Of a stretch of 64,000 nucleotides of DNA, positions 8,570-16,712 are shown in pieces. The position numbers and the translations under genes are program-made. Source of the stretch: Robertmurraya siralis (GTDB taxonomy: Bacteria; Bacillota; Bacilli; Bacillales; Cytobacillaceae); the NCBI RefSeq assembly GCF_005502275.1, contig NZ_SWLZ01000013.1, positions 1 to 64,000 of the forward strand. The letters are read 5' to 3'. The notes beneath the pieces are model-generated. The model was not told where the DNA came from. It made no database searches and was given only the letters and a program-made list of their open reading frames with translations. How positions within the stretch are numbered: the first letter of the stretch is position 1; each line of letters starts with the position of its first letter.

Positions 8570-8765
8570 CTTGTCGACATGAGGCATTGAGAGACTCTCG
8601 GTGTCTTTTGTCATTTTTTAATAAGGGGGCATTAATACCCGTTAATTTTTTCGCTTTCGCGCACACTTGCTTTCCGCGGGGAGAACGGTGAGCCTCTTCG
8701 GATCAGTCACTCTTGCGGGAACTACACATCCCTCAGGAGTCAAGCCCCCTCCGCTCCTAGTAAAG
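8570..8765 (+). repeat. Composite repeat, copy 2: hairpin plus GC-rich block
   Basis: A degenerate version of the element at 441-570. CATTGAGAG (8585-8593) pairs with CTCTCGGTG (8595-8603) inside GTCGACA...TTTTGTCATTTTTT, followed by a GC-rich block with CTTGCTTTCCGCGGGGAGAA and CCCCTCCGCTCCTAGT. The hairpin with its T run probably terminates the selW-like transcript. No transposase fragment is visible here. Confidence 0.6.
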
Positions 8766-8839
8766 TTGCATTTTTTTATGAAAATGGTCATTATTAAAAT
8801 GGTATAATGAGGATGATCGAAAATGATGGAGGAATTTTA

Positions 8840-10246
8840 ATGAAGAAGACTGTTCGTTATTTACCACCGATCCATGAATTGCAAAAAGATCCTCGTTTTA
8901 TCAATTTACTTGATGCATTTACAATACATGAAGGCCATTTGACAGCATTGCTAAAAGCAGTAATTGAGGATATCCGAACGCAAATTTTAACAGAGACTTG
9001 GAATGGGCCACTGCCAGACGGCGATGACTTTTGTGAAGAGTTATTTAACATATTGCAAAAAAAATTACATCATCAGTTTCAATATACATTAAAAAAAGTC
9101 ATCAATGGAACTGGAACGATTTTACATACGAATTTAGGAAGAGCACGTTTAAGTAATAAAGCAATTGAACATGTAGTGGAAACAGCGCAATCTTATTCCA
9201 ATTTAGAATACAATCTTAACGAAGGAGAAAGGGGATCTCGTCATAATCATGTAGAAGCTTTGCTCAAAGACATAACCGGAGCAGAGGCTGCGATGGTGGT
9301 CAATAACAATGCGGCAGCGGTATTTCTCGTTTTGCGGACATTAGCTGCAAACAAAGAAGTTATTGTCTCTCGTGGAGAGCTAGTCGAAATTGGAGGTTCC
9401 TTTCGAATCTCATCTATTATGGAAGAAAGTGGGGCTACCCTTGTTGAAGTAGGAACAACGAATAAAACCCATTTATTCGATTATGAACGCGTTTTAAATG
9501 AAAACACTTCGATGGTCATGAAAGTTCATACAAGCAACTTCAAGGTGATTGGCTTTACGAAAACCGTCTCAACAGAAGAACTGGCCACATTAACAAAAAC
9601 TCGCGATGATCTTATTTTTTATGAGGATTTAGGAAGTGGGGCACTCTACAATTATCAACAGCATGGAATCGGCACAGAGCCTGTTGTTAGCGAAGTGTTA
9701 AAAAGAGGAGCTGATCTTATTTCCTTTAGTGGTGACAAGCTTCTTGGCGGACCTCAGGCCGGAATTATTGTAGGGAAGAAACAGCTTATTGAGCGATTAA
9801 AGAAAAATCAGCTTGCACGAGTTGTTCGTGTCGATAAAATGACTTTAGCAGCGTTAGAAGGCACTTTAATGGACTACTTACTTGGGAAAAGCGCACTAAA
9901 AAATATCCCCGTTGTTCGCGACTTACTTACGACTAAAGAAGAAATAAAAGATAGAGCGCTGCAGTTTATGAATGAGTTGCAGAAAAAAACCACTTCATAT
10001 TCAATTCGGATTGCTGAGGATGAGAGCCAGGTAGGAGGAGGGACGATGCCGGAGGTAAAACTGCCAACATTTGTGTTAGTGTTACAGCATCATGCATATT
10101 CTGCTGAAAAATTAGCTGCTAAGTTGCGGACTGAGCATAATCCTGCGATCATCGTTCGAACTCAAAGGGAAGAAACTCTTATCGATCTTCGCTGCATTAC
10201 AAAGGAAGAAGAAAACATCCTTTTAGAAGCACTAGTTTCAATATAA
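8840..10246 (+). CDS. selA: L-seryl-tRNA(Sec) selenium transferase
   Basis: SelA is a PLP enzyme that converts Ser-tRNA(Sec) to Sec-tRNA(Sec) using selenophosphate. This 468-residue protein has the family blocks: NGTGTILHTNLGRA, NLEYNLNEGERGSRHNHVE, VNNNAAAVFLVL, FYEDLGSGAL and SFSGDKLLGGPQAG with the PLP-binding Lys300. I chose ATG 8840, preceded by GATGGAGGAATTTTA; the frame opens 11 codons earlier without a good ribosome binding site. selD and a selenoprotein gene lie just upstream. selB, usually next to selA, is absent here; a terminator follows selA at once. Confidence 0.93.
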   Translation: MKKTVRYLPPIHELQKDPRFINLLDAFTIHEGHLTALLKAVIEDIRTQILTETWNGPLPDGDDFCEELFNILQKKLHHQFQYTLKKVINGTGTILHTNLGRARLSNKAIEHVVETAQSYSNLEYNLNEGERGSRHNHVEALLKDITGAEAAMVVNNNAAAVFLVLRTLAANKEVIVSRGELVEIGGSFRISSIMEESGATLVEVGTTNKTHLFDYERVLNENTSMVMKVHTSNFKVIGFTKTVSTEELATLTKTRDDLIFYEDLGSGALYNYQQHGIGTEPVVSEVLKRGADLISFSGDKLLGGPQAGIIVGKKQLIERLKKNQLARVVRVDKMTLAALEGTLMDYLLGKSALKNIPVVRDLLTTKEEIKDRALQFMNELQKKTTSYSIRIAEDESQVGGGTMPEVKLPTFVLVLQHHAYSAEKLAAKLRTEHNPAIIVRTQREETLIDLRCITKEEENILLEALVSI

Positions 10247-10250
10247 AGAA

Positions 10251-10292
10251 AAAATGGACTGAAAATCACTTTAAGATTTCAGTCCATTTTTC
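10251..10292 (+). terminator. Terminator of selA
   Basis: An A-run plus ATGGACTGAAAATC (10254-10267) pairs with GATTTCAGTCCAT (10275-10287), one bulged A, then TTTTTC. Confidence 0.8.
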
Positions 10293-10408
10293 TTGCTTTG
10301 CCCACAACAAGTAGTCCTAGGCAAATTTGACAGTGAAATTAGCAAGTGAACAAGACATCCAACCGGGTTCAACGATTCGAATTTTTTATAACGCTCAGTT
10401 TTTTATAC

Positions 10409-10552
10409 TTACATATCGTGATGCTGGTTGTTCTTTTGACGTGTGTGGTTGCGATTTTTAACTTTTTTTGAACCACTTAACGGCTCTGGCTGGCTTGAAT
10501 TTTCTCCCTTTGGAGCATTTTTCCGCATATCTTTTCCATCATTTTTATTCAT
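10409..10552 (-). CDS. sspP: Small acid-soluble spore protein P
   Basis: A 47-residue basic protein, [18 protein letters not shown]..., ending [12 protein letters not shown]...HDM, nearly identical in pattern to Bacillus subtilis SspP. ATG 10552 follows AGGAGGG; the frame extends upstream without another good start. SspP packs in the spore core and is made in the forespore. In B. subtilis sspO and sspP are adjacent beside citB; here a plus-strand gene separates them. Confidence 0.92.
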   Translation of the reverse strand: MNKNDGKDMRKNAPKGENSSQPEPLSGSKKVKNRNHTRQKNNQHHDM

Positions 10553-10702
10553 GTTAGTTATCCCTCCTAGTATTAGAATGCTGTCCTTACCCTTCAATTA
10601 TTCCGCATATTTTCAGGTTGGATTGCACATTTTAACGAGAGAAGTCAATATTTCATAAACCTTATCGTAAAAGAACTTTATAGAGAAAGGGAGTATTCAA
10701 CA

Positions 10703-10966
10703 TTGCCGTATCATAAAAATAAGCAGCAAGCGTTTCAAGCCGCTCAACAGGGAGTGAATGAAGCGCAGGAACTCTACCATGAAATCGTGAAAGATAGTGC
10801 TAGTTACGGACACCAGCTCAAACATTTAAAAGAAGAAGTGAACGAAGCATTACAACAAATAGAGAATGCATTAGAGGTTGCTTCAGAACATCAGAAATCA
10901 CAGCTTGAGCAATTTCGGCAAGATGTGACGGCAATTGCAAACGAGGTAAACGAAGCGGAATATTAA
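10703..10966 (+). CDS. Small coiled-coil protein, function unknown
   Basis: An 87-residue acidic protein rich in Gln, Glu and Ala with heptad-like spacing through most of its length, so probably an alpha-helical coiled coil; no membrane segment. TTG start at 10703 with AAAGGGAG about 9 nt upstream. It lies between two forespore-type ssp genes on the opposite strand, which hints at a sporulation or spore role but does not show it. I do not recognise the family. Confidence 0.6.
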   Translation: MPYHKNKQQAFQAAQQGVNEAQELYHEIVKDSASYGHQLKHLKEEVNEALQQIENALEVASEHQKSQLEQFRQDVTAIANEVNEAEY

Positions 10967-11091
10967 AAAGGCTTGTGAAACTTTAGTTCACACGAAATGA
11001 GCCAAATATTGTTTAACAAAGCCATTAAAAAAGAGCAGCAACTTGCTGTGAGAATAAAATTATAACTGGATTACGGTAAACATTAGTGCTC

Positions 11092-11135
11092 TCGGCGCAT
11101 TGAACGGGAGTTTGTGTCGCCAGGCAATGCGCCGA
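11092..11135. other. Long GC-rich stem-loop of unknown role
   Basis: TCGGCGCATTG (11092-11102) and its exact complement (11125-11135) enclose 22 nt. It lies between the coiled-coil gene and the 3' end of sspO. There is no T run on either strand, so it is not a standard terminator. Confidence 0.5.
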
Positions 11136-11160
11136 TCACCATGTAAAAACAGTGCAAAAA

Positions 11161-11310
11161 TTATTGATTCTTCTTACGTTTTTTATTATTTTGTTTTTGT
11201 GCTGCTGTTAACGGTTCATTTGTAAGCTCTTCATTATAACCCGCTCCTTTTCCTTGGGCGCCGGCTGCGTTCATCCCCTCGATAATATGATTCGCTCTTC
11301 TCTTAACCAA
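11161..11310 (-). CDS. sspO: Small acid-soluble spore protein O
   Basis: A 49-residue protein, (L/M)[26 protein letters not shown] and a C-terminal [12 protein letters not shown], matching B. subtilis SspO in sequence and length. I chose the TTG at 11310 because GGAGGTGA is about 9 nt upstream and the product then begins MVKR as in B. subtilis; an ATG two codons earlier is only 3 nt from the ribosome binding site. It is divergent from citB, the same neighbour as in B. subtilis. Confidence 0.9.
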   Translation of the reverse strand: MVKRRANHIIEGMNAAGAQGKGAGYNEELTNEPLTAAQKQNNKKRKKNQ

Positions 11311-11481
11311 TTCCATTCACCTCCATTTTTTACTTTTTCCTTTCTTTGCGCAGTCATGCAATATTCTTGAAAAAACCGTGCAGAAACACTATTTTATAAT
11401 AATAACGATAAGTTTCTCTTTTTTAAGAATGAGCAAATAAAATATATTTTCACCCTATTTACACTGTAAATCTGAAATAAA

Positions 11482-11548
11482 ATAAGAAAAACTTATCAAA
11501 AACGATAACTTTCTTGTTATTTACTTATGTAGAAGACTGTATTAATAT
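11482..11548 (+). promoter_or_regulatory. citB promoter with CcpC-type box
   Basis: ATAA-N7-TTAT (11482-11496) is the CcpC recognition dyad. Downstream, TTTACT (11520-11525), 17 nt and TAATAT (11543-11548) make a sigma-A promoter with a start near 11555. That places the dyad about 66 bp upstream of the start, where the B. subtilis citB CcpC site lies. CcpC represses aconitase when citrate is low. The 316-nt gap from sspO to citB holds little else that I can name. Confidence 0.65.
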
Positions 11549-11627
11549 AAGGATTGTAGAAAAGTTCGGATGGGAGCAAATATTCAAACTTTTCAAAAGC
11601 GGTATATGATGATGAGGGGGAATTCAT

Positions 11628-14336
11628 ATGTCAAAAAACGACGTTTATAGCGCTCGCAAAGCATTTGAGCTTAATGGAAAGCGCTATAACTATTACAATT
11701 TAGGCGCACTTGAAGAAGCTGGAATTGGTAACATTTCGAAACTACCATATTCCATCAAAGTTTTACTAGAATCAGTGCTTCGTCAATATGATGGCCGTGT
11801 GATTACAAAAGAGCATGTTGAAAACTTAGCAAAATGGGGTACGGATAAGGTAAAGGAAGTTGATGTACCATTCAAGCCTTCACGTGTCATCCTTCAGGAT
11901 TTTACCGGTGTACCTGCAGTTGTTGATCTTGCGTCACTTCGCAAAGCAATGGCTGACCTTGGTGGGGATCCGGATAAAATCAATCCTGAAAAACCAGTTG
12001 ATTTAGTTATTGACCACTCCGTACAGGTCGATAAATACGGAACAGCTAATGCACTTCAAGCGAATATGGATCTTGAATTTGAACGCAATGCTGAACGTTA
12101 TCAGTTCTTAAGCTGGGCACAGAAAGCATTTGATAACTACCGTGCAGTACCACCTGCTACAGGTATTGTTCACCAAGTAAACTTAGAATTTTTAGCAAGT
12201 GTTGTTCATGCAGTTGCTGGTGAAAATGGTGAATTTGAAACATTCCCAGATTCATTAGTCGGTACTGACTCTCATACAACAATGATCAATGGAATCGGCG
12301 TTCTTGGATGGGGAGTTGGCGGTATCGAAGCTGAAGCAGGAATGCTAGGACAACCTTCATACTTCCCAGTTCCTGAAGTAGTTGGCGTTAAGCTAACAGG
12401 TGAACTTCCTAACGGAGCAACAGCGACAGACCTAGCTCTAAAAGTAACGCAAGTCCTACGTCAACATGGAGTAGTAGGGAAATTCGTTGAATTCTTCGGT
12501 CCTGGTGTAGTCTCACTTCCATTAGCTGATCGTGCTACCATTGCAAATATGGCTCCTGAGTACGGAGCTACTTGTGGCTTCTTCCCAGTAGATAATGAAT
12601 CACTAGACTATATGCGTTTAACCGGACGTTCTGAAGAGCAAATCCAAATTGTTGAAGCATACTGCAAAGCAAACGGATTGTTCTTTGATCCAAGCTTAGA
12701 GCCTATATACACTGATGTCATTGAAATCAATCTTGCTGATATTGAAGCGAATCTTTCTGGTCCTAAGCGTCCGCAAGATTTAATCCCACTTTCTCAAATG
12801 AAAGCAGAATTCAACAAGGCTCTAACTGCACCACAGGGGAATCAGGGCTTTGGTTTAGAACCATCTGAGCTTGAAAAAGAAGTGACAGTACAATTGGATA
12901 ATGGCAAAGAGGTAACGATGAAAACAGGTGCGATTGCTATAGCTGCAATTACGAGCTGTACAAATACATCAAACCCATACGTTCTCGTTGCTGCCGGGTT
13001 AGTAGCAAAAAAAGCAACAGAATTAGGACTAGAAGTACCTAAATATGTAAAAACATCCTTAGCACCAGGTTCAAAGGTTGTAACAGGCTACTTGCGTGAT
13101 TCTGGATTACTTCCATACCTTGAGCAACTTGGCTATAATCTTGTTGGATATGGATGTACAACTTGTATCGGGAATTCAGGTCCATTAAAGCCTGAGCTTG
13201 AAAAAGCGATTGCTGATAATGATTTATTAGTAACATCTGTTCTTTCGGGTAACCGTAACTTTGAAGGACGTATCCATCCACTAGTAAAAGGAAACTACTT
13301 AGCTTCACCACCATTAGTAGTTGCTTATTCATTAGCCGGAACCGTTGATATTGACCTTCAAAAAGAATCACTTGGTAAGGACAAAAATGGAAATGATGTC
13401 TTCTTCAAGGATATTTGGCCATCAACAGCTGAAGTAAATGAAGTGGTTAGTCGCACTGTTACTCCTGAGCTATTTAAAGCAGAATACGAAAACGTATTTA
13501 GTGACAATGAGCGTTGGAACGCAATCAAAACAAGCAATGAACCATTATATTCATTTGATGATAACTCAACATATATTCAAAATCCACCATTCTTTGAAGG
13601 TCTAAAGCCTGATCCAGATGAGGTAAAACCATTATCAGGATTACGCGTTGTAGGGAAATTTGGAGATTCTGTAACAACAGATCACATTTCTCCTGCTGGC
13701 GCAATTGGTAAGGATACTCCAGCTGGCAAATATCTACGCGAAAATGGTGTCGAAATTCGCGACTTTAACTCTTATGGTTCTCGTCGTGGAAACCATGAGG
13801 TGATGATGCGCGGTACATTTGCGAATATCCGTATTCGTAACCAAATCGCCCCAGGTACAGAGGGTGGTTACACAACACACTGGCCTACTGGTGAAGTAAC
13901 TTCTATTTATGATGCTTGCATGAAATATAAAGAAGAAGGAACAGGCCTAGTTGTACTTGCTGGTAAAGATTACGGAATGGGCTCATCTCGTGACTGGGCT
14001 GCTAAAGGAACGAACTTACTTGGAATTAAAACTGTAATTGCTGAAAGCTTTGAACGTATTCACCGTTCAAACCTTGCACTTATGGGTGTTCTTCCACTTC
14101 AATTTAAAGAGGGAGAAAATGCTGAAGTCCTTGGCTTAACTGGAAAAGAAACCATTGATGTTCATATCGATGAAAATGTAAAACCTCGTCAGCTCGTTCA
14201 AATAACTGCGACTGCTGAAGACGGAACAAAGAAAGAGTTTGAAGCAATTGTTCGCTTCGATTCTGAAATCGAAATTGATTACTATCGTCATGGTGGAATT
14301 TTACCAATGGTTCTTCGTGAGAAATTAGCCAACTAA
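11628..14336 (+). CDS. citB: Aconitate hydratase
   Basis: A TCA-cycle aconitase of 902 residues interconverting citrate and isocitrate; the apo-form binds RNA in Bacillus. Iron-sulfur ligands are Cys444 ([11 protein letters not shown]) and Cys510/Cys513 ([12 protein letters not shown]). [20 protein letters not shown] and the C-terminal swivel motif [12 protein letters not shown] with [16 protein letters not shown] are intact. The start follows GAGGGGG. Its terminator has been split by an insertion element. Confidence 0.97.
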   Translation: MSKNDVYSARKAFELNGKRYNYYNLGALEEAGIGNISKLPYSIKVLLESVLRQYDGRVITKEHVENLAKWGTDKVKEVDVPFKPSRVILQDFTGVPAVVDLASLRKAMADLGGDPDKINPEKPVDLVIDHSVQVDKYGTANALQANMDLEFERNAERYQFLSWAQKAFDNYRAVPPATGIVHQVNLEFLASVVHAVAGENGEFETFPDSLVGTDSHTTMINGIGVLGWGVGGIEAEAGMLGQPSYFPVPEVVGVKLTGELPNGATATDLALKVTQVLRQHGVVGKFVEFFGPGVVSLPLADRATIANMAPEYGATCGFFPVDNESLDYMRLTGRSEEQIQIVEAYCKANGLFFDPSLEPIYTDVIEINLADIEANLSGPKRPQDLIPLSQMKAEFNKALTAPQGNQGFGLEPSELEKEVTVQLDNGKEVTMKTGAIAIAAITSCTNTSNPYVLVAAGLVAKKATELGLEVPKYVKTSLAPGSKVVTGYLRDSGLLPYLEQLGYNLVGYGCTTCIGNSGPLKPELEKAIADNDLLVTSVLSGNRNFEGRIHPLVKGNYLASPPLVVAYSLAGTVDIDLQKESLGKDKNGNDVFFKDIWPSTAEVNEVVSRTVTPELFKAEYENVFSDNERWNAIKTSNEPLYSFDDNSTYIQNPPFFEGLKPDPDEVKPLSGLRVVGKFGDSVTTDHISPAGAIGKDTPAGKYLRENGVEIRDFNSYGSRRGNHEVMMRGTFANIRIRNQIAPGTEGGYTTHWPTGEVTSIYDACMKYKEEGTGLVVLAGKDYGMGSSRDWAAKGTNLLGIKTVIAESFERIHRSNLALMGVLPLQFKEGENAEVLGLTGKETIDVHIDENVKPRQLVQITATAEDGTKKEFEAIVRFDSEIEIDYYRHGGILPMVLREKLAN

Positions 14337-14372
14337 AGAACACGTAATAAAAAGGGCTGAGTCAAAAGGTAC

Positions 14373-14998
14373 TGCACCCCAGAAGTTAGAGTTAATAATC
14401 TAACCTCTGGGGTGTTTTTGTATGGCAAAATATCGTGAAGAATTTAAATTAAAAATTGTAATGGAATATTCAGGGGGCAAACTAGGATATTACTTATTAG
14501 CCCAAAAATATGGTATTCCTGCTGAATCTCAAGTCAGAAGATGGGTTCGTGCTTATAAAGAATTTGGAGAAGACGGACTACGTAGGAAGCATTCTAAACA
14601 AGTTTATTCTGTCAAATTTAAGTTAGATGTATGAAACTTTATGAAACACACAGGTGCTTCTTACCAAGATACTGCGATTATCTTTAAGATGAACAATCCT
14701 TCATTGATTACCCATTGGTACAGAACCTTTTTAGAGGAAGGTATAGAAGGCCTGCAGGATAAAGTGAAAGGGCGGCCTTCTATGTCTAAAAATCAGAAAG
14801 CAAAATTACCAAAACAAGAAAAAGAGTTATCTCGTGAAGAACAATTAGAACGAGAAAATGAACTTCTACGTTTAGAGAATGCTTATTTAAAAAAGTTAAA
14901 AGCTTTTCAAGAAAATGTTGAGTACATAGATTACTACAATATTAAGCGTATAAAAGTAAAATTAGCTGCTTAATAAAAACTCTAACTTTGTGGGGTCA
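14373..14998 (+). mobile_element. IS3-family (IS150-group) internal deletion derivative
   Basis: About 626 bp bounded by imperfect inverted repeats: left TGCACCCCAGAAGTTAGAGT, right (complement) TGACCCCACAAAGTTAGAGT. It contains an orfA-like gene joined directly to a short orfB tail, so nearly all of the DDE transposase is missing and it cannot move on its own. No clear target duplication is visible. Confidence 0.75.
14422..14973 (+). pseudogene. IS150-type orfA with nonsense codon, fused to orfB tail
   Basis: One frame runs from the ATG at 14422 to 14973 with a single in-frame TGA (14632-14634). It begins MAKYREEFKLKIVMEY with HTH motifs, continues after the stop as MKHTGASYQDTAIIFKMNN, has a leucine-zipper-like ELERENELLRLENAYLKKL, and then at KAFQEN switches to YIDYYNIKRIKVKL, a stretch normally near the C-terminus of OrfB. 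The TGA most simply replaces a Leu codon by one substitution. No SECIS-like context was found, so it is a plain nonsense mutation. Confidence 0.75.
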
Positions 14999-15203
14999 CC
15001 ACCTTAACGACTTTTTGATATCAGCTTTTTTTGTATTCGAGAGAAAGAATTCCCATCTTCCACTTCGAAAATAGGATTGTAGCCAGTAAGTACTTGGATA
15101 AAACTTTTCTTATTATGTCACAAAATCCTAATAATATGCTTCTTTTTTTGTCTAAGAAAGGATATACTAACGTTAGATTGTCATAAGAGAGAGGTGGTAT
15201 TAT

Positions 15204-15743
15204 ATGTTCAAGAGAGTTACAGCAAGTTTAACTTTTCTCGTTTTGTTAGCAATCGGGATCAGCTATGGGATAAAGGACGCTGAAACTGAAAACAAAAGTG
15301 ATGCTGCTGCAATTCCAGTCAATCTCGACCAAGGACCAGAAGTCGGTTCTAAAGCACCGGACTTTCAATTACCTACATTAGATGGCGAAATAATTCGATT
15401 GTCTGACCTTAAAGGAAAGAAAATCATGTTAAACTTTTGGACGACATGGTGCCCTCCTTGCAAAGCTGAAATGCCTGACATGCAAAAATTCTATACTGAA
15501 GAAGGCGAGCAAATAAAAATTCTTGCTGTCAATATTGATACTGATTACGATGTAGCTGGTTTTGTAAAGGAAATGAAAATTAACTTTCCAGTCCTGCTAG
15601 ACAATGACGAAAGCGTAATGAAACAATATCGCATCTTAACAATCCCAACAACATTTTTTATTGATGAGAATGGTACTATTCAAAACAAATTTATCGGTGC
15701 TATGTCAATTGATAAGATGAAAGAATTAACACAAGAACTGTAG
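15204..15743 (+). CDS. yneN: Membrane-anchored or secreted thiol-disulfide oxidoreductase (YneN/ResA-like)
   Basis: A 179-residue TlpA/ResA-type thioredoxin-fold protein. An N-terminal signal anchor (about 5-23) puts the domain outside the membrane. W-C83-P-P-C86 in NFWTTWCPPCKAEMP is the redox site, and TIPTTFFID carries the cis-proline. AGAGAGGTGG precedes ATG 15204. In B. subtilis yneN follows citB, as here apart from the IS derivative. It probably reduces extracytoplasmic disulfides; the substrate is unknown. Confidence 0.88.
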   Translation: MFKRVTASLTFLVLLAIGISYGIKDAETENKSDAAAIPVNLDQGPEVGSKAPDFQLPTLDGEIIRLSDLKGKKIMLNFWTTWCPPCKAEMPDMQKFYTEEGEQIKILAVNIDTDYDVAGFVKEMKINFPVLLDNDESVMKQYRILTIPTTFFIDENGTIQNKFIGAMSIDKMKELTQEL

Positions 15744-15904
15744 CCTTAGTTATTTTTTACTAAGGTTTATTTAACTTTTGAGAGGATTTTACATATAGTG
15801 GCTAATGGAGCATTGTAGCATCATAAATTTTCAAAAAGTTGTAATAATTTTAATATTTAATGGAGATAATGACTGTTACAATAGTGGTAAGGAGGGTGAT
15901 ATAA

Positions 15905-16036
15905 ATGAGAAAACCAAGAAAGCGCTCTTTTTCTGAACTTGTCTTAGAAAATAAACGGCAACTTTTGCAGGATCAAGAAGCTCTTGAAAAAATTGAGCAA
16001 AGACTGGAAAAGAAACGTTTAGGACAAGCAAGATAA
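15905..16036 (+). CDS. FbpB-family small basic protein
   Basis: A 43-residue protein, MRKPRKRSFSELVLENK followed by a Gln/Glu/Lys-rich helix ending KKRLGQAR. This resembles Bacillus FbpB-type small basic proteins, which act with the iron-sparing sRNA FsrA. AAGGAGGGTGATATAA precedes the ATG. About 40 nt upstream GATAATGACTGTTAC resembles a degenerate Fur box, weak support for iron control. A related ssp-like protein is the alternative. Confidence 0.65.
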   Translation: MRKPRKRSFSELVLENKRQLLQDQEALEKIEQRLEKKRLGQAR

Positions 16037-16103
16037 AACTTATAGAACTTGCCAATTATGATTTCCTTCTCCATGCTGATAATAATAGATAGGAGGGATC
16101 ATG

Positions 16104-16256
16104 ATGAGCAAGCACAAAACACATAAACGAAATTCAGAACACTATGTACCAAATCATATTGGTACCCAGCCACGTGGGTTTGGAGGAAACAAAGGCAAAA
16201 AAATGCAAGATAAATCTGGTCAGCATGCCCAAGTCATCCAAACAAAAGGTGAATAG
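16104..16256 (+). CDS. sspN: Small acid-soluble spore protein N
   Basis: A 50-residue protein with [20 protein letters not shown], then [17 protein letters not shown], matching SspN of B. subtilis, including the terminal QTKGE. ATG 16104 is 7 nt from AGGAGG; the ATG at 16101 is too close. In B. subtilis sspN and tlp form a forespore operon; here a terminator lies between them. Confidence 0.92.
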   Translation: MSKHKTHKRNSEHYVPNHIGTQPRGFGGNKGKKMQDKSGQHAQVIQTKGE

Positions 16257-16267
16257 ATCGATATGAA

Positions 16268-16289
16268 ACTCGCCCCAGGCGAGTTTTTT
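16268..16289 (+). terminator. Terminator of sspN
   Basis: ACTCGCC (16268-16274) pairs with GGCGAGT (16278-16284), loop CCA, then TTTTTT. Confidence 0.9.
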
Positions 16290-16379
16290 ATTTTATAAAA
16301 TAGAAAAATATGGTTATATATTTTCAAAAGAAAGTCACAAACTAATCCTGAACAAAACTTATGATAGGAGGAAATGTAA

Positions 16380-16610
16380 TTGGCTCATAATAAACCAAAT
16401 CCAGATGACCGCAGTGATAACGTAGAAAAGCTTCAAGACATGGTTCATAACACAATTGAAAATATGGAAGAAGCAGAAGCAACGATGGATTTGTCGAATG
16501 AAAAGGATCGGGCACAGATTGCTGCCAAAAATGAAAGAAGGCGTGAAAGTATTAATTCAATGCGGGAAGAAATAAAAGATGAACATGATGCACAAAATCA
16601 TCAAAAATAA
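16380..16610 (+). CDS. tlp: Small acid-soluble spore protein Tlp
   Basis: A 76-residue protein with [17 protein letters not shown] and [13 protein letters not shown], the signature of Bacillus Tlp. TTG start at 16380 after GGAGGAAATGTAA. Tlp is a minor forespore-specific SASP, thioredoxin-like in name only. It has its own terminator, and its place next to sspN is conserved. Confidence 0.93.
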   Translation: MAHNKPNPDDRSDNVEKLQDMVHNTIENMEEAEATMDLSNEKDRAQIAAKNERRRESINSMREEIKDEHDAQNHQK

Positions 16611-16622
16611 TTCTGCATTTAT

Positions 16623-16652
16623 GACCTGATCTTGAATCAGGTCGATTTTTTT
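16623..16652 (+). terminator. Terminator of tlp
   Basis: GACCTGAT (16623-16630) pairs with ATCAGGTC (16636-16643), loop CTTGA, then GATTTTTTT. Confidence 0.9.
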
Positions 16653-16712
16653 TGTGTAAAAGTAAAAATTTGATAAGATAAAGATTATATAGGTTAGAAA
16701 AGAAGTGATATT

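Larger units (their letters stand above)
14349..15032 (+). terminator. citB terminator interrupted in its loop by an IS
   Basis: The left arm AAAAAGGGCTGA-GTCAAAAGG (14349-14369) is complementary to the right arm CTTTTTGATATCAGC plus T run (15011-15032), with one or two mismatches. The two arms are now about 640 nt apart because the IS derivative lies between them. The IS left end itself forms a hairpin (CCCCAGA...TCTGGGG, 14377-14412) followed by TGTTTTTG that may now terminate citB. Confidence 0.55.

Noticed and set aside
14632-14634. In-frame TGA in the IS orfA as a third selenocysteine codon
   Set aside because: The aligned position in IS150 OrfA proteins is a Leu, there is no redox motif, and no GC-rich hairpin follows. 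A nonsense mutation in a dead element is simpler.
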